DNA of 64,000 bases from positions 21,956,941-22,020,940 of the forward strand of contig OZ038378.1 in assembly GCA_964036045.1 (NCBI GenBank), written 5' to 3'. Source of the stretch: Eutreptiella sp. 'Long Island Sound 2002' (lineage: Eukaryota > Euglenozoa > Euglenophyceae > Eutreptiales > Eutreptiaceae). Positions 21,501 to 36,500 of this stretch are shown here, one piece after another. Each line of letters starts with the position of its first letter. The stretch's first letter is position 1. The notes under the pieces are model-generated. The model had not been told where the DNA came from and did no database searches. It worked only from the letters and a program-made list of their open reading frames with translations. Made by a program: the position numbers and the translations under genes.

Positions 21501-24500
21501 GCATAAGCAAGCTCCATACCATCGACAATGCGGTGCTCAAGCACCAGGTTGTGGAGGCCAGTGCGCCACCTACTTCCAACATGGAATTGACCTCGGTGTC
21601 AATTGCTGCTCCATTTGAGTTGGTTGTGTCCCACAAAATGCCCCCCCCCCCTTCCTCCTCCTCCTCCTCTTGGGTGTAGGGTTTGCTCATGTCCCTCATA
21701 TGCATTATGCCCCCCTCTCCCCTCCTTCCCCCTAAGATTGAGTGGGGTGGGGGGTTGGGAGGGATGTGGAGGGCATCCCTCGGACCTGTCCCTCTGGGGT
21801 CCGGGTTGTCCTTTGCCCGTGCCCCCCAGCTGAGGGTCAGCGTGCTGGACTCCCGGCGGCTTATTTGGAGGGCCCGTTTTACATCATTATGGCCCATTGT
21901 GGCCAATAGTCGGTCGCATTGTTATTTTTTTGACCTAGGGTGGCCAATTTCCGGATGCCTTTTCATAACTTTGGCCCATGTTCCCCATTTTCCGGGTGTG
22001 TTTGTATAATTGTGGGCCATGTGGGTCGCTTTTGGCTGAATTTTAGCACGTGCGCCCAATGTTTGGGTCACCACGATCCGCCGCCGATGGAGCAACAAGG
22101 GAACCACGAATGCCGTTTGAAAAAATTCTCCAAAGGGCACGGTTTGATGTGATGTGCTGGAAGCAACCGCCACCAAACCCTGCCCCTCACCCCTCTGCGT
22201 AACGTCTTGGATCAGCCCAACCTGGATCACCAGGGGCAGCCCCCCCCCCACCACCCGCGTTCCTCCTCGCCTGCGTGCATCACTGGTTGAATTTTGAAAT
22301 AAATTGAAATGAATTGCCCGAAGGGGGCACCCAGTGTGTGTGTCGGTGGTGATCTATGGTCCATGACTCAAAGTTGGGGGGCTGGAGCCCTCCACCCCTT
22401 TAAAAGCACGCGGCTGAAATAAAAGCACGCCGGCATTTATTAAATGCATCAAAACAAAAGCACACAGCACCATCCCAGCCTCCCTGCCCCTCAAATGAGA
22501 GCTTAAAGACTGTGAAACTGATTGCCAAACACATGTTGTTTGTCCACCTCGTCATTTAGTTTTTCTTCCAAAAAGCAGCCATAGATAGCTGCTTAGGTGC
22601 AGCCTTTGGTTTGGGCTTTCAGGCCACACCACCTCAACCGGTGGCACAACGCAATCATGATATTCTCGAGCCTCAGCAACAGTTGCAACAGAAGCATCGA
22701 TACTAAGCTACAAACATAGCAAAAGCGTGGACCATAACTATAAAAGCCAGCGAAGAATAAAAGCATGGAACAAAAAAAAAAGCACGCGCCGGCTTTTAAA
22801 GGTGGGGGGGTACCACAGTGGCCTTGGCGGGCCTTCTCATGAACAAGGCGTGACTGTCCTGGACCCCGCAAAACGAAGTTGCATTGAGATGATTTGTCAC
22901 GGGGAGACGAGGAGAAGAAATGCAGCACTGTCCCCATCAAGCCACCCACCTTCCACCTTCCGCACGCCGTGGGAGTCGGGTTTCTGCGTTAAGTGTCCCA
23001 TTGCAAATTTACCGTTCGAATGTTGGCCCTGTGAGCCCACAGGGTGACTCTGGAGTGTGGGCTGTGGTTTCTGCGGTGGTGCTGCGCAATTTCATTGAGA
23101 GTTGACTGCTGACCCCTGCAACAGCGTGCCTTCTTCCCATTCCGATTGTGCAGGTGATCACACAGTAACCAAGAGTCCCAGTGTGCCTCTGCTGCCCGAA
23201 GACTCAGGTAGGCTCTGCCATGTGACGACGCAGTGCCGAGCGAGGGTTGTCGTCATTACAACCAATGTATTGACGCCGGACATGCTCCACCCCCGAAAGC
23301 GATGCATCGCTCGTGGATGCTGGCGTGGGTGCAGAAGAGCCCTGCTGCGCGAGATGGAGTGGGTGAGGGCGCATTCATCACCAGGTCGTTCCCCAGAGGG
23401 GACACACGATTTTTGTTTTTGGTGGACTGCCTCGGATCTTGTCCAAGCACCGTTTGTTTCTTTCCAACGCTACGTCACCGGAAGGCACATTTTTCCAGAT
23501 AGTTATCCGTCGGTTTGCTTCAGGCATTGAATCCGAGGGGGGCAAGAACATATGGGCACCGAAGGTGCGGCAACACCTTCCGGGAGGTTACAACACCAGG
23601 GCCATTGAACAACCGCATGAAGATGACACGTGCTTTTTCTGGATGGTCTTAGTCGTGCCACTTCACCATTTCGGAGGGAATGCTGTTGATGATTGGCAAA
23701 GTGTAGGGTCGTGGGCGGCAATACAGCCCGCAAGAACGGTTTGGTTTACGCAATGCGGGGGCGCGTCCGTAGTTTGGCTCACAAAGAGGGTCTTCAGTTC
23801 GCAAAGGCTCGGCCTATCACATCTCGCCCACGCCCGACCTGCTGCATTTCAGGTCAGCAGCTGCCTTTTTGGAGGGACTCGGTGTGTAATGCGTCCAAAA
23901 ACCTATTGTCAACCTCTGCTTCGATGAGAAATCCCAAGTGGCCATAAGGGAATAGCAAATGGAAGAGACATGCCAAACCCGTCGACCATATGCGACAATA
24001 TGCGATTGTCGCATGTTTTCGCATCATCGGCCAATTGCACAAATACCCTGCACCCAGGCATCGGCCATCAGTTCACGTCTAACCGCGGTCGGTTGACAGT
24101 ATTCCTCTGTCGGCCACACGTTCCCGTGTCTCTCAGGCTGGTGCCCTATGTCCGTGGACTCGTTCTCCGGTTGTGCGGGACATCTGTGTCATTCGTACGA
24201 TTCGCTGGAAGAGGCGATAGACGCGTGCGATGCACATTCTAATTGCTCCGCCGTTGCGAAGGAGCTGCACGGGTTTGTCCCGCACGCCGGCATCCCGTCG
24301 GGCAACGTGCTGACTGGCTTCATCAGCTGGAAAAAGGGCTGTGGTATGTTTTGACCGAAGGCCGGGGTGGCGCTGCTGGGCAAACCCCAGCAACTCGCCT
24401 GTTTCCCTTTGGGAGGCGCCCTCGTCATACATCGCACGCAGTCCGTGAAGCGGTGATCTCCACTACCGATGATGTGGGTTGCGTGACGAATTTCCAGGGA

Positions 24501-27500
24501 ATTCTAAGTGTTTACAGTCCGATAAGGGGTGCGCTGCAGTAGTCCGCGTCACCGTCCACACTGTGCGCGCACCGCGCAGGCAGCCTCCTGAATAATTTCG
24601 CCCACCTGCCATTTCTTCTGCCTTTGGAGTGCAAATTCGCTGGTTGCCATCCGGAGGTATGTGTGGATGGGTCGTGCTTAATGGGCAAACCAAACAGCAG
24701 CCCTGCGCGACATCACGTCTCGTCAGTGAACCCATACAGGGCCCCATACAATCACCCGTTGCTCAGCGGCTCCGGGGCCCTGCACTGTGGTTTCTGCTCG
24801 TCTCCTGCGGTTCTTGTCCCTTTGCAGCATCGCTGGCGCCCATACCCCCTCCTGGCGCCAGCAAGCCTCGCGTATAACGCCACCCAAGACCGTGAGGTTC
24901 GCAGATAGTCGGCGGAGTCGAGGTCGGAGGGGCGCGGATTGGGGGGGTAAAAACGAGACAAACTGCCATCTTTGGCTGCCGGGGACAATTATATTCCGAC
25001 CGACTTCATTTCACGAGTCTGGATTACCGCAGCGGCATTTGCTGCTGGGCTTGTCACCGTGCACGCACCGTGGGAACATCCTTCGGTGCTTCCCTCTCTT
25101 TCTCCAAGGAACTCCTTGGGTGGCAAGTGACCGATGGTGGTTTGTGGTGCAGTGAGGTGAGTTGAAGATTCATTGACGTTGATAAATGACCGACGCTGGC
25201 TGAATGTCAGGGTGGGTGGGGGAGTCAGGCTGATTTCTCGGCAACTTCTGGGGAAATGCCCACCATTGTGGGCGGGGCTTTCTTAAATATGCGGGTGCTA
25301 GATTTGTCAGAGTGCTATCACCATCCGGTCTTTTCACTTTGTTTCCCATGGGTCGAGGGATAGGGATAGGGGAGGGGCAGGGGATGGGCCAGTGGACGGG
25401 TCGATGGGTGGTGGGTTCCAGTTGACATTTGATTACGGCAGCTGGCCTTTCCGCTCGTCCGGTCATGTGTGCACAACGCAACCTCCCTAACCTTTCATAG
25501 CCCTTCCCCAGTCATAGTAATGGCCTGGGTCATGGTTCAGTGTTCCCGCTGAGGGGCATTCAGCGCTGCATCGGAAGGTAATGAGGGGGAGGGGGGAGGG
25601 GGTTTGGAGGGTGGAGGGGGGGGGCCTCACATCCTTGCCAAGAAGCCCACTCAAGCTACCGAAAAATGAGTTGGAGTAGGTGTGGGCCGTGCCGGACGCA
25701 GGGAGAAAAAAAATTATCAAGAGTCTGAGGCATAGTGTGGTAGGCAGGATGGAAGACAGCACTGTACAGAAACCTCATATCCTGACAACGTTCTTTTTTG
25801 ACTGGCTCGAGTTGTTCAGCTCGAGTGCTCAAGAATCGCTCTTGGAAACGAGCATCCCTTACATACTGGGCACGAAGCCATAGCTCAGGCGCAGTTTCCT
25901 TCTAGAGCGAGATGACCCTCCCAATGCCCTACCGATGGGAAAACACCTTGTGGGCAAACTATCCCCCCCCCCCACCACCTTGCGCAATCACGCTGAAAGT
26001 CAGGAAAATGACGGTCAGACCGGGTCCCAGTGCTTGGACAAGGCATTGCTTGCGCGCGACGCGCGGTGCCAAAAGAACATATGTCACCACAAACCTGCAA
26101 ACACCTCACCCTAAGCACAATTGTCGTAACAGGGCACTAGAACACAATGTGCAGGCAAATTTCAGCAAGTTCTGGAGGGAGCTGGGGGGGGGGGGAGGAC
26201 CAACACGAATCGGGGCAGAACCACGACGTGTTGGTGAACTCCCTCGTGTTGGTGAGGCCTCCGAACATGGCTCATCCGGCCTTTCGCAGTTCAAGTGTTT
26301 GGACATCCCCGGGGAACACACTACCGTTGCTATCCCCCGTGCTGCCTCGCGCCTGCCGCCTTTTCTCTCGAAGAAGCAACAATTCTTTCCACTTTGTGCC
26401 ACCGATTGTTGTAGGTTGGAGTGTCGGCGATATCGTGTCTGGAGCACTTTCCTGTTTCACACCCACTGCTCAGCTGCTGCGCACAAAAGGTGTTTGCCTT
26501 TGTCGCTCCTCCGATGCGGATATCTGGGAAGGCAGAGGCACAACCAGCACACCCTACAAGAAATTAGGGGCAATATTTCGCCAGTATTTTGGCCTCGAAA
26601 AGAAGGTTTCTGCCTATTGTGCTGGTGCAAGGAACGCATGCTGCCTATCTATCTGGCCAGAGTATCAAGTCTCCTCTCTGTACCCCTGCTGGTGCTCACC
26701 AGTTGTCAAATTTCTTGCTGGTTTCCAAAATTGCAAAAACCTTTAGCCTCCATGTCCAGCCAATCAGCTCAAGTTAGAAGCCCAGAAGCAAACAGGACAA
26801 AGACAGCACGATTTTTGGTTGTTGCAGCCCGCACAACCAATGCTACCCTGATGCCCTGCACAACAGAATTTCGATGGGATGGTGATCGGTATTCCCCATA
26901 AGTTGGATAGAATGAAGAGATGCATTCCATGCATTGTGTGCATTTGCCCACAATGTATTTTGCATTGTGCATTGTGCGCTCTGGGTGCCTTGCATTGTGC
27001 ACAGTGCACGCTGTCACGGTTATGAACCTTGCACCCATCTCTCTCAACAATGCACACCGTGATCTCCAGCGTGCATTGCACACACTGCGCTCCGCACATT
27101 TGCACAGTTTCCAATTTTCAAATTGCCCTACACATTTTCAATACTAGAAAATTTGCCCTCTAAACTTTTTGCAATAGGACCCTTCCACACGGGGGATGAT
27201 GCCCCGCATCTCCGGGGCTGCATCCTTGCCTCACATTGTATCCTCAGCTGACGCATAGGCCTGAGGCCAAGGGCTTTGCAAAGAGAGAGCACTTGTCAAA
27301 GTTCAGAGACCAAGTGGAGCCACAAAACACAATGACACAAAGAGGGATTGCAGCGGAGCAAACTGGCCAGGGTGCGAAAGTAAAGCAAGGCCAACAGCCC
27401 ATATACTTTGTGGGCCCCTGGCCTGTTGGCTAGCCTCATGATATGGTCATAGTCGCTGAACGTCCATCACCGCCGCACAACGGGTCTTTGGGTTTAGCCA

Positions 27501-30500
27501 AATACAACTGAATGTAGCCGAGTATAGTGGTGACGCTGTCGTCCGCGGCCTTGTGGTCAAGTAACAGGTCACATCGCTACGTAACAGTCCTTCAGTCATG
27601 CTTACGCGTACTAGTCTCACCAACTTGCACGCGACACTGTGCACTTTGTACCATATGCACTGTGCACTGTGTATATCTAGTGCATTTTGACTGTTTGCAT
27701 GGACGAAAAAGATTACAAGTGGTTTCTCATGGTCCAAGAATATCGCCCTTTAGAATCAGGACTCCAGCTCTGAACATGTATTTGCTACAATGCTTAGTAT
27801 ATTGAATGTTCAAGCGTTTGCACATCCAAATGTCGCCTTACACGGGTGAGCGTTGGAGCCATCATGCTACGCCTGCCCCCCCTCCCTCCCGAGTCATGGT
27901 CCCACCAGTATCTAACGACCACCCTCCCCTACGCGTGGCTTCGTGTAAGCTCTGTCAAACCTTCACACACACCTCAAGTCCACTCTGATGTCCCATGAAC
28001 GTGTAGTGCCACCCAGTTCCTTGCCCTGTGAAGCTCACTGAACGTCCGATTGCTGGAGACGGTGTGATGCATCGACATAGCCTTGTAACAACATATTTTG
28101 TTTGCTGAGCGTTTCGTTGCTGTACAGCTTTTCTTCATTTTGGCAAAGCTTTCTCAATGCACTGGTCTCGCACTACAGTGATGTCCATGTCACACTATGC
28201 CTCGTTGCATTGCACTACTATGTGCCATTCCCCATCACCCAAATGCCGAATCAGGCTGTGTTGTGCTTCAACAAGAGCATTGAGGCACAAGGATAACCTA
28301 ACCTCTTCGCCAATTTCATGGAACAAGCAGGGAACCTCCAAGTGACAGGTCCAAAGCGCCACCATGATCAATGTCTCATCCACAGGCACGACAGGTCATA
28401 GGGCATTTCGAAGGCGTTGGAATCCACAAGGCCATGTATTACGGTAACATACCATGTGGTGGCCATTTTATTCCCATACCATGGACCTCAGCCCTAGTGG
28501 TCCAAATCCATCTCAAATTTGTTGTTTAACACGTTGAGATATGAAGTGAATCCAACCATGTTTGGGCAAAATCTCAGCGTTGCTGGGTAACAGTTTCGCA
28601 AAGTTGAATGTGGGTTCCAAGAACTAGCAAAATTGGCAGAACTAAGCTATTTTACAATTGTTTGTGGTGTAGTGGACGTCATGGTGGCACCGCATGCATG
28701 AATTGATTGAAATGAAAGCCCTTCTTCCCGTTGCAACACCCTTTGTACCCAGGCTCAAAAGGGCTGTCACGCAAAGCTAAAAACGAGCCAAAATATGTTG
28801 CTTTTGTAGATTTGGCACCCGTTGGTGAATGATGACGAATATGAAGGTTGGTTGCCCTTTGGCATTTCCTTCTAAGTTCAATGGGCAACTAACTATCTTA
28901 GCACGTGCAGAACATGCCAGTCAAGTGTAACACTACTATTAATTTTGTTGTGCATACCTGAAGCGCAAAGCACGCATGGGTGGGCCCAAGCAGTACACGC
29001 ATTACAATGCCAGCTTTCACACCAACGTCACAGGGATATGGATTGAGGGCACTGCTGATCCTTATTGTGCCTATTTCAATACATGGCTTTTGTGGAACTC
29101 TTGTTGTATACCGGTCCTTGAATTTATGACGGCGCATCAATTTTTGTTTGACACACCTGAACCCATTCTTGGTATCTTTTTTCTACTTTTTTAGTGATGG
29201 GAAATTGTGCGTGCTGTCCACATCTTGCTCCTCTTTTGTGGCATTAACAATGTCAATTGTTGGCATGACGGGGGTCAACTGCATAGTGCACACGGCGTAG
29301 CTGCGACAACAATGGTGTTGATTTCATGAGTTGGATCCCAAAAGTAGCAAAGCGGAACAATCAACAAATCGGTAGATGTACATGCCCGCACCCATGCGAG
29401 GCATACCCTGATGGTTGTTTACACCTCTACTGGGAATTTGTGGACTGTTTTGTCAAACACCCTGAACAGACCAGCACGTCAAACCATCACGGGGCCGTGG
29501 CATAGCCATGATTCCGCTCCCCAACAGGGGCCACTCTCAGGACTGGCGGACGACCATAAGTTTGTGTGGGTTCCAGAGCCAAGCGTGCGCAACCGTGCGT
29601 AGCCAGAGAGAGTAAGTGTGCACAACTGTACAGACGGATATCACCACAGGACAGGGAACAACCTCCACCAACCCTCTACAGCCCTGATCAATTATGTTGA
29701 ACGCTCTGCAACTCCATGCCACAATCTTGTGCCATCTCCACCCACGTTCATCAACCCTTACAACCCCGGTCTCCCTCTCCTCCAGTAGCCACCCACCGGC
29801 CAATGCAGGCGGCTTACGGGCCGGCCTCTAGACTGTCACTCGCACATGTCTTTCGGGGATGTTGGTGTGTGTGTGTGTGTGTGTGTGTGTGCTTTTGGGG
29901 GGGGAAGGGGGTTTGATGGGGTGAGTTTTTGGGTATCCTGCATGTCTGGCCGCCTTGCTGTGTCTCCATATATTCTCTTGACCGTGGTCTCTCTCTCGGT
30001 ACTTACCATCTCTTTTCCAGACACCGTAGTCACTCATGTCAACTTTTCGCACACGATCAACGACCGCTGCCTTCGGGAATCGTTTCCAGCCGCAGTCATT
30101 CTCTGGGATGCATCCGTCGTATGTTCGTTCGGACGTTGTTGTGTACAGCGTGTAGGATGACCGTTGGAGCATGGCCTCACACGGGTGTGGGCATAGTCGG
30201 TGCAGAAGGGCACGGAGTGCTACACTGTGGGCACGTGAGGGACACATAGAGGGCACATAACTGCGGCATATTGGCATACATGAGGGGCACAAGGGGGCAC
30301 ATGGGCTCAGCTCAGAATGGGCAAGGGTGCAGAACTCACGCCGCCTTGGATCCGCTTCTATGCGCAGACGGAGCTCCTGCGCATCAAGCCCTCCCGAAGC
30401 GGAGCGGCGCAATATGGCATTTATGATATGTACTGCCGTCCCAAGACGTGCGATGCAGTCCCCTCGGATGGTTTGCTGAGCCTCCGCGCGGTACAAAAGG

Positions 30501-33500
30501 GCTTGTTGTACCTGGTCTTGAGCTCTCCCGAGGCTGACCTTGCGGAGGAGGACCTTTCTTTTATTGTGGAAAAGGTTTGCAGGGGATGTGTCGGCGTTGG
30601 ATGCTGTCAACTTCGACCAGGCCAATGTGTGGGGAGCACAGTGGGGAAGACTAGGGACACCGTTACACTTAAGGCAATTTCTCTGGAGACTGGAAGATTC
30701 GCATTTTTTGTAATTTCGAATTGATGACACGCCGTTGAGGTGTATGCCCCACAGTAGGGCCTTTTACAGCAGCTTCATTGGTTTGGAAATGGGCCGGTGT
30801 TTTGGGGGGGGAGGTGGGGCATAACAAACATCAACAGCGGGTCGTTGCAGTGGGGCTGGTCGGCCCCAATTGAGGGCGCTTTATATCTGACTACCTGCAA
30901 GAAGGATCCCTGTGTCTGCAGATGCAGAAAGAAGCATCAGAGGCCCACAGAGTGCCCCCCCCTCCATCGCCTAGCGGGGGGTTCCAACAATAAAGGGGGG
31001 GGGGTCGGAATAGGCGAAATTTGGAATGGCGAACTTTGCACAACAAAAGTGTATCAATTTTTGCTATGGTATTTTATGGACCGAAGCCATTTGTTCAGGT
31101 GTCGGTTTTAGCGCTCTTCGTATGCACAGTCCCCTTGCGCCCACGCAGTTTGTTCTACAGACCAGAAATCAAAAATTCTTAGTGCACCAACAAGAAATAT
31201 CAGCAACCATCCAGAAGCCATCCAGAAATGACAGCAAGCATCTAGAACCCTCCAAGACCTAACAGTAAGCATCCAAAAGCCTCTAGGAAATAATTACAAG
31301 TGTCCAGATGCCATCAGGAACTAACAGCAACCATCCAGAAGCCTCTGGCAAGCAACAGCAAGCAACCAACATTTGCGGTGTATGCTTGTGTATGCGTGCA
31401 AGCGGGGAATTCTGTACCAAATTGCAGTGGAATTTGTGCCAATTTTCACCACACTGAATTTTGCCGTTCCAAATCCCCCCCCCCCCCCTGTATGGCTCTA
31501 AGTCCCAAATGGTTGTGTTGATTGGTGGCGATGCATATTGCGTTGCGTGGTTTGGCAGGTTGTAGCTGTAACAATAATATGATAGGTGATAGGTGTGACG
31601 ATGAGGTGCACGAAGTCGCCCCCCCCCCCCCCCATCCCAAACGGACGTACACCTACGACTACGCCTTGCACCTGCACCCTCGCTTAGCTCACCTTAATTG
31701 GGATTTTACCCCCCCTAAACCAAACCAAACCGAACCAGACCAGACCAGACCAGACCAGGCCAGACCAACCCTAACCCCCTCCCCCGCATGGCATGTGCAG
31801 GTGTGGACGCTGTCACTGGACCGATTTGGGCCCCCTTCCTTAATCTGATCTCTTCGTGTCTACAACATGCCGACATTGTCGATGATTAGCATACTGCGTC
31901 TATCCCCCGCCTCCTCTAGCTCCAAAGGCAGCCCCAAAGCTCTATGACCAGATTGCCGGCCTCCGGTCTGGGGAGTCATTGTCTCGCACGGATGATCAAA
32001 TATGGAAACAATTGCATGGTAAACGCTCACAAATTACCAGAGTTGCAATTTCAGGAGATTTGTCTGCGACCTACTCCAATACACAAGCCACAGCGCCTAC
32101 TACCACGTCTGGGGGAATGGAGAGCGGCTCTGTTGTCGGAGGTTTTTTGGCGGCGTCAATCAAAGTCCTGGAGGAGATGCGTTCTGCTGTAGAAGCTGAC
32201 ACGAACCTGGACCCAACACCTCAGCGGACAAGCGATGAACAACACCTATTGCTGTTGAGATTCATTCGGAAACTCACAACTATGTCATGCAAGACTGGAC
32301 ACCGAATCCAAAAATAACAACTGGCAAGGTTTAACAAACAGAATTCTGTTGCTTTGAAAGCCATGTTCCCGAAGGAATGAACGACCTTCCTTTTTGCTGT
32401 TAGGCAAGACCAACTGCCCTTCTTTTGTTAGATGATCACGACTACGAAAATGATTGCCCATTTCAACCTTGTGCGCCGCACACGTATGTAGCAACCAGAC
32501 CAGCTGTCAAATAGCAGACATCAGACATTTATGAACACTCCCCCGCCCCTGCAGCGCATTGTAAGCCCCCCTTTTCCCCGTGTATCAGACTTTTGTGGAT
32601 CCCAACCCCCCAAACCTGGGCCCCCCCCCTCCCTTGGGGATCAGATATTTGCAGAACCAGCTTCCCCCCCACGCACCCACCCACCCACCCCGCTGCTTAT
32701 TTTCATTTATCCCCAAACCTGTGTACCTGTGTATTTATCCATGAATAAAAAGAGTCGAAAATCCCCCCGCCCTTTGAGAATGGACTATGAACTATTGATA
32801 CTAACCCGTTGAGAAAATAACCGGAAGACTCCTACTACAATTGTGAGCCAGAGCAATTTGTTTGCGGTCTTGGCCCTTGCACCATGACCGCAAACCATTG
32901 CCCCCTGTGAGCCTATGAGCCGTCGCATTCCATTTGTTGTCCCGCCACCCCCAAAAAACCGATATGGGACCCCCCCTTTGGGTATGAGACACTCTCGGAT
33001 TCTATAAGCACATGAACACCCCCCCCATCCCTCCCCAAAACTGCAATGCCCCCTCCTTGGTGTTCATCCACCCCTCCCTCCTTGTGCCGGCTATCCACAC
33101 GCCCCGTATCCCTGACTGCAAGATGGAATAGCAGAAAAATGCCCCACACCCTTCCAAGCAGCGACCCCTTATTTGCCTTACCTGTGAAAGTGATTTGCAA
33201 ACTCTCAACACTGGCCCTCTAGGAAATGAGTGGAAAATCCCACCTCGAACCCCCCCCTATCTCACCATGCACAAGTACCATGACATTAGAATGGCTGACA
33301 ACCATAGGGGGACAGGGGGAGCCCCCCCCCCCCCCCCCGCCTCTTGCCGTCACAGCCGCCTGGCGACCACTCTCAAAAGAACGTTATCTGCACTCCGCCT
33401 CAAAAGCATTTGTGAGCAGCCTTTCTTGAGTCCTTGGTGTGCCCGTAGCTTTTGCATGTATCATGTCTTCTGCTGTGTTGCTTCCAAGAATTAACAGCAA

Positions 33501-36500
33501 GCATCCAGACAACCATAGGAAGTGCGGGGGGTGCCTAGGGGGGCGGGGGTGTACTGTGTACAGTATAATAGTATCCAAACCCCTTTGGGAAAGTGAAAAC
33601 GACCGGTACAACACCCCCCCCCAGCCACTTTTGTTTTCAGGTTTGCTGTCTCATGTGATGCTAGTGCGTGTTACCGTGCGCACGGTATTGCATTGCTGTA
33701 ACACAGTTTTACACTGAGGAGGGGGGTATGGGGGTGGATCTGCCTGTTTAGATTGCAATTAAGGTTAGAGTGGGCGGGCTTTTTGTTTCTCTGAGATTTT
33801 TGGTGCGGCCAGGAGCAGAATCTTGTTGCAGTGGTGAATATTCTTTTTGGTGGCTTAGGCAGGAGTGTTGCTCCTTCCCTTCTTGGTTAGGTTAATGAGC
33901 GGCATGTGTCCGAATTCGTGTGACCATGATGTTGCTTTTGTCCGGTAAAGCAACGCATGAGAGGTATTATGGGGAGTATCTCAATCCTCATCCTATTCTC
34001 AAACTGCGAATGTGCAAGCATCTGTCTTTTTGGTGGCTTACACAGGCTCTATGCAGCTTGCCTAAGTGGTTGAGGACAGGAGTGGTGTAGGTTTCCATAG
34101 CAACAGCCATGCTGGGTAATTGGACTCGAGGTGTGGTGGGCAGTGAAATGAGAAGGCTCACACCTCATCCCTGCAAGCCTTTGATGCCCAGGTGCCTAAG
34201 GGGGACAACCGCAATGGTGGTGGTCTGCCAAGCCCTGAGTAGCCAACCCACCGTGCCTTCAGTCCGCTTTTTGGGAGGTTTCAATCCCTCAACCAAGGGG
34301 GCCCGGTGTATCAGCAAATGGAAATATGCAATGTGAGTTGGGTTGTGATTTGGAAGTTTGGAATGCAATGTATATTGTAATGTAATGTAATGAATATCGG
34401 TTTGGTTTTGGCGAATTTATGCTTTGGTTTAACACCCTGGGGTGTGGTCTTTTGTATGGGGTCCGACCCGAGTAGAGAGTTGGAGGGGTGCCAGACTCCC
34501 GACCACCCCCCCGACTCCAGCGGCTTCCTCTAGCCGCCATGGGGTCGGAGAGGAGGTTGGGGCGGACACGGGGGCGAGAGGGGGGTCACGCACAAAATCA
34601 TACAATGGTGGGAGGAGGTGTATGGTTTTAATTGTGTAATTGTGTAATTAATATACACCCCGTGGTGCGTGCCAAATCCTACACCCTATCCCAAGCATGT
34701 ATGATTTGACATGCGGCCCCTAGAGACCTCCTGTAGGGTTTTGGGGGGTGCACGCCGAATTCTATACCCCCTCCTCGGCGTGTACACATTCATGCCTGAC
34801 CCTGAGAGACCGCTTATGTGGTGTAGGGGGTGCACGCCAAATCTTGCACCCCTCTCTCAGGTTGCGTGCCCTGCCAAAGATAAATGAGTTGGCGTGCCAC
34901 CCCTAGAGACCTCTTGTGGGGTGTAGGGGGTGCGCGCCAAATCCACTTCTGGGGATATATGATTTGCCGTGTGACCGCTAGAGACCTCTTACGTGGTGTA
35001 GGGGTGCACGCCAAATCCTACACCCCCTCCCAAGCATATGTGACTTGGCAATTCACTCCTAGAGAGCTCCCATGGGGACACCTCATAGGAGGCCTCTTGG
35101 GGTCAATGCCAAATCATAAAATGCTTGGGATGGGGTATAGGATTTTGTGTGCACACTCCACAGTTCTTAATTCGGTCCAAGAGAACGTAGAACGTTAGAT
35201 AGGTCACTTGTGGGTCATAATCCTCTCACTTTTCAACCATTGTTCACCTTTTTTGGGGCGTGTCGGCACAGCGCGCGCACAACGTGCACAGTGCGCACAT
35301 GACAGGGAGACATTGGGGATTTTTTTGCTACACCTACACCCCATAGGAGGTCTCTAGGGGTCACATGTCAGATCAGGGTGTAGGATTTGGTTTGCACGCC
35401 CTACACCCCGTAGGAGGTCTCTAGGAGTCACTTGCCAAATCATACATGGGTGGGACGGGGTGTGCCTTTTTGGGCCCCTCTTCCTTGTGTACATGATGTC
35501 ACCTCACCACCAGCTCAATCCCAATATTGAGTCTTGATCAATGCTCAATCCTTGGCAAAGGAGCACCTTGTGTTTAAACAAGGGCTGCATACATGATATG
35601 GCTTGCAAATGTTCCATTTGCTGGCGTGCCGGCAAGGGCTTGAAAATGGCTCAAAGGTAGCTGAAAATGGCTTGAAACCAATGGTTTGAGCACGCCAAAT
35701 CATGTAGGATGAATATTGCAAAAATGGGTTTCCCCCCCCCCCCTGTTGCCCCCCTTTGGGTCCTAGAATTGCGCATTTCAAAGCTTTTTGGGACGTTGCA
35801 TGGATTAATATAGGTTGAAAATGGCTCAAAATAGGCTTACACCACTTGTTTGAGCACCCAAATCGGTTTGGACCACTTTTTGACCCATAGGTGACACCCG
35901 CCTACTCCACCCTAGCACGTATGCGCGGTGCAACACTCCTTGGTGCCCATAGGGCATGGAAGCGTGTTAGTGGTGCAAAAATAGCTTGCAAACATCCCCA
36001 TTCATGATTGTTTGTCATCGTGAGGGCGCCCAAGGCAATACATGGCAATCAAAACACATGAGAGGAATATGGGAATATGGTCACATTCAAGGTAGGTTTT
36101 GGCCATCTTTGGCCCTTTTCAAAGGCTCTTTGGTAAGGGGCATGGGCTACTATGGGTCGAATACATGTCAAGATAGCCAAAAACTAGTTGTTTGAGCACC
36201 CCCATTGGTCTAGAAACAATTTTGAGAAAAGTTTGACCACTTTTTGACCCACAGGTGACTAGCACATGCACCGTATACGGTGTACCACTCATTGTTGCCA
36301 CTAGGGCATTGAAGGGTGTTGGTAGTGTGGAAATGACTTGCAAATGTTCCCATTCATTATTGTTGATCACTGCAAGGGTGCCCAAGGCAATACATGGCAT
36401 TCAAATGCAACGAAGGAAGGTGACACATGAAAAAGTAAGCAAAAGGGGGGCTTTTCAAGGCTGATTTTGACCATTTTGACCCCCAGAATGGAAGCTACCA

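Noticed and set aside
26413-26491. Possible exon with good acceptor and donor
   Set aside because: All three plus-strand frames are open, so neither frame nor phase can be chosen.
25912-26901. 329-codon open frame
   Set aside because: Crosses G-runs and C-runs, no domain, and competing open frames on both strands.
29828-30730. 300-codon minus-strand frame
   Set aside because: Includes a GT microsatellite; only part (30350-30575) looks coding, and strand is undecided, so it is listed as uncertain instead.
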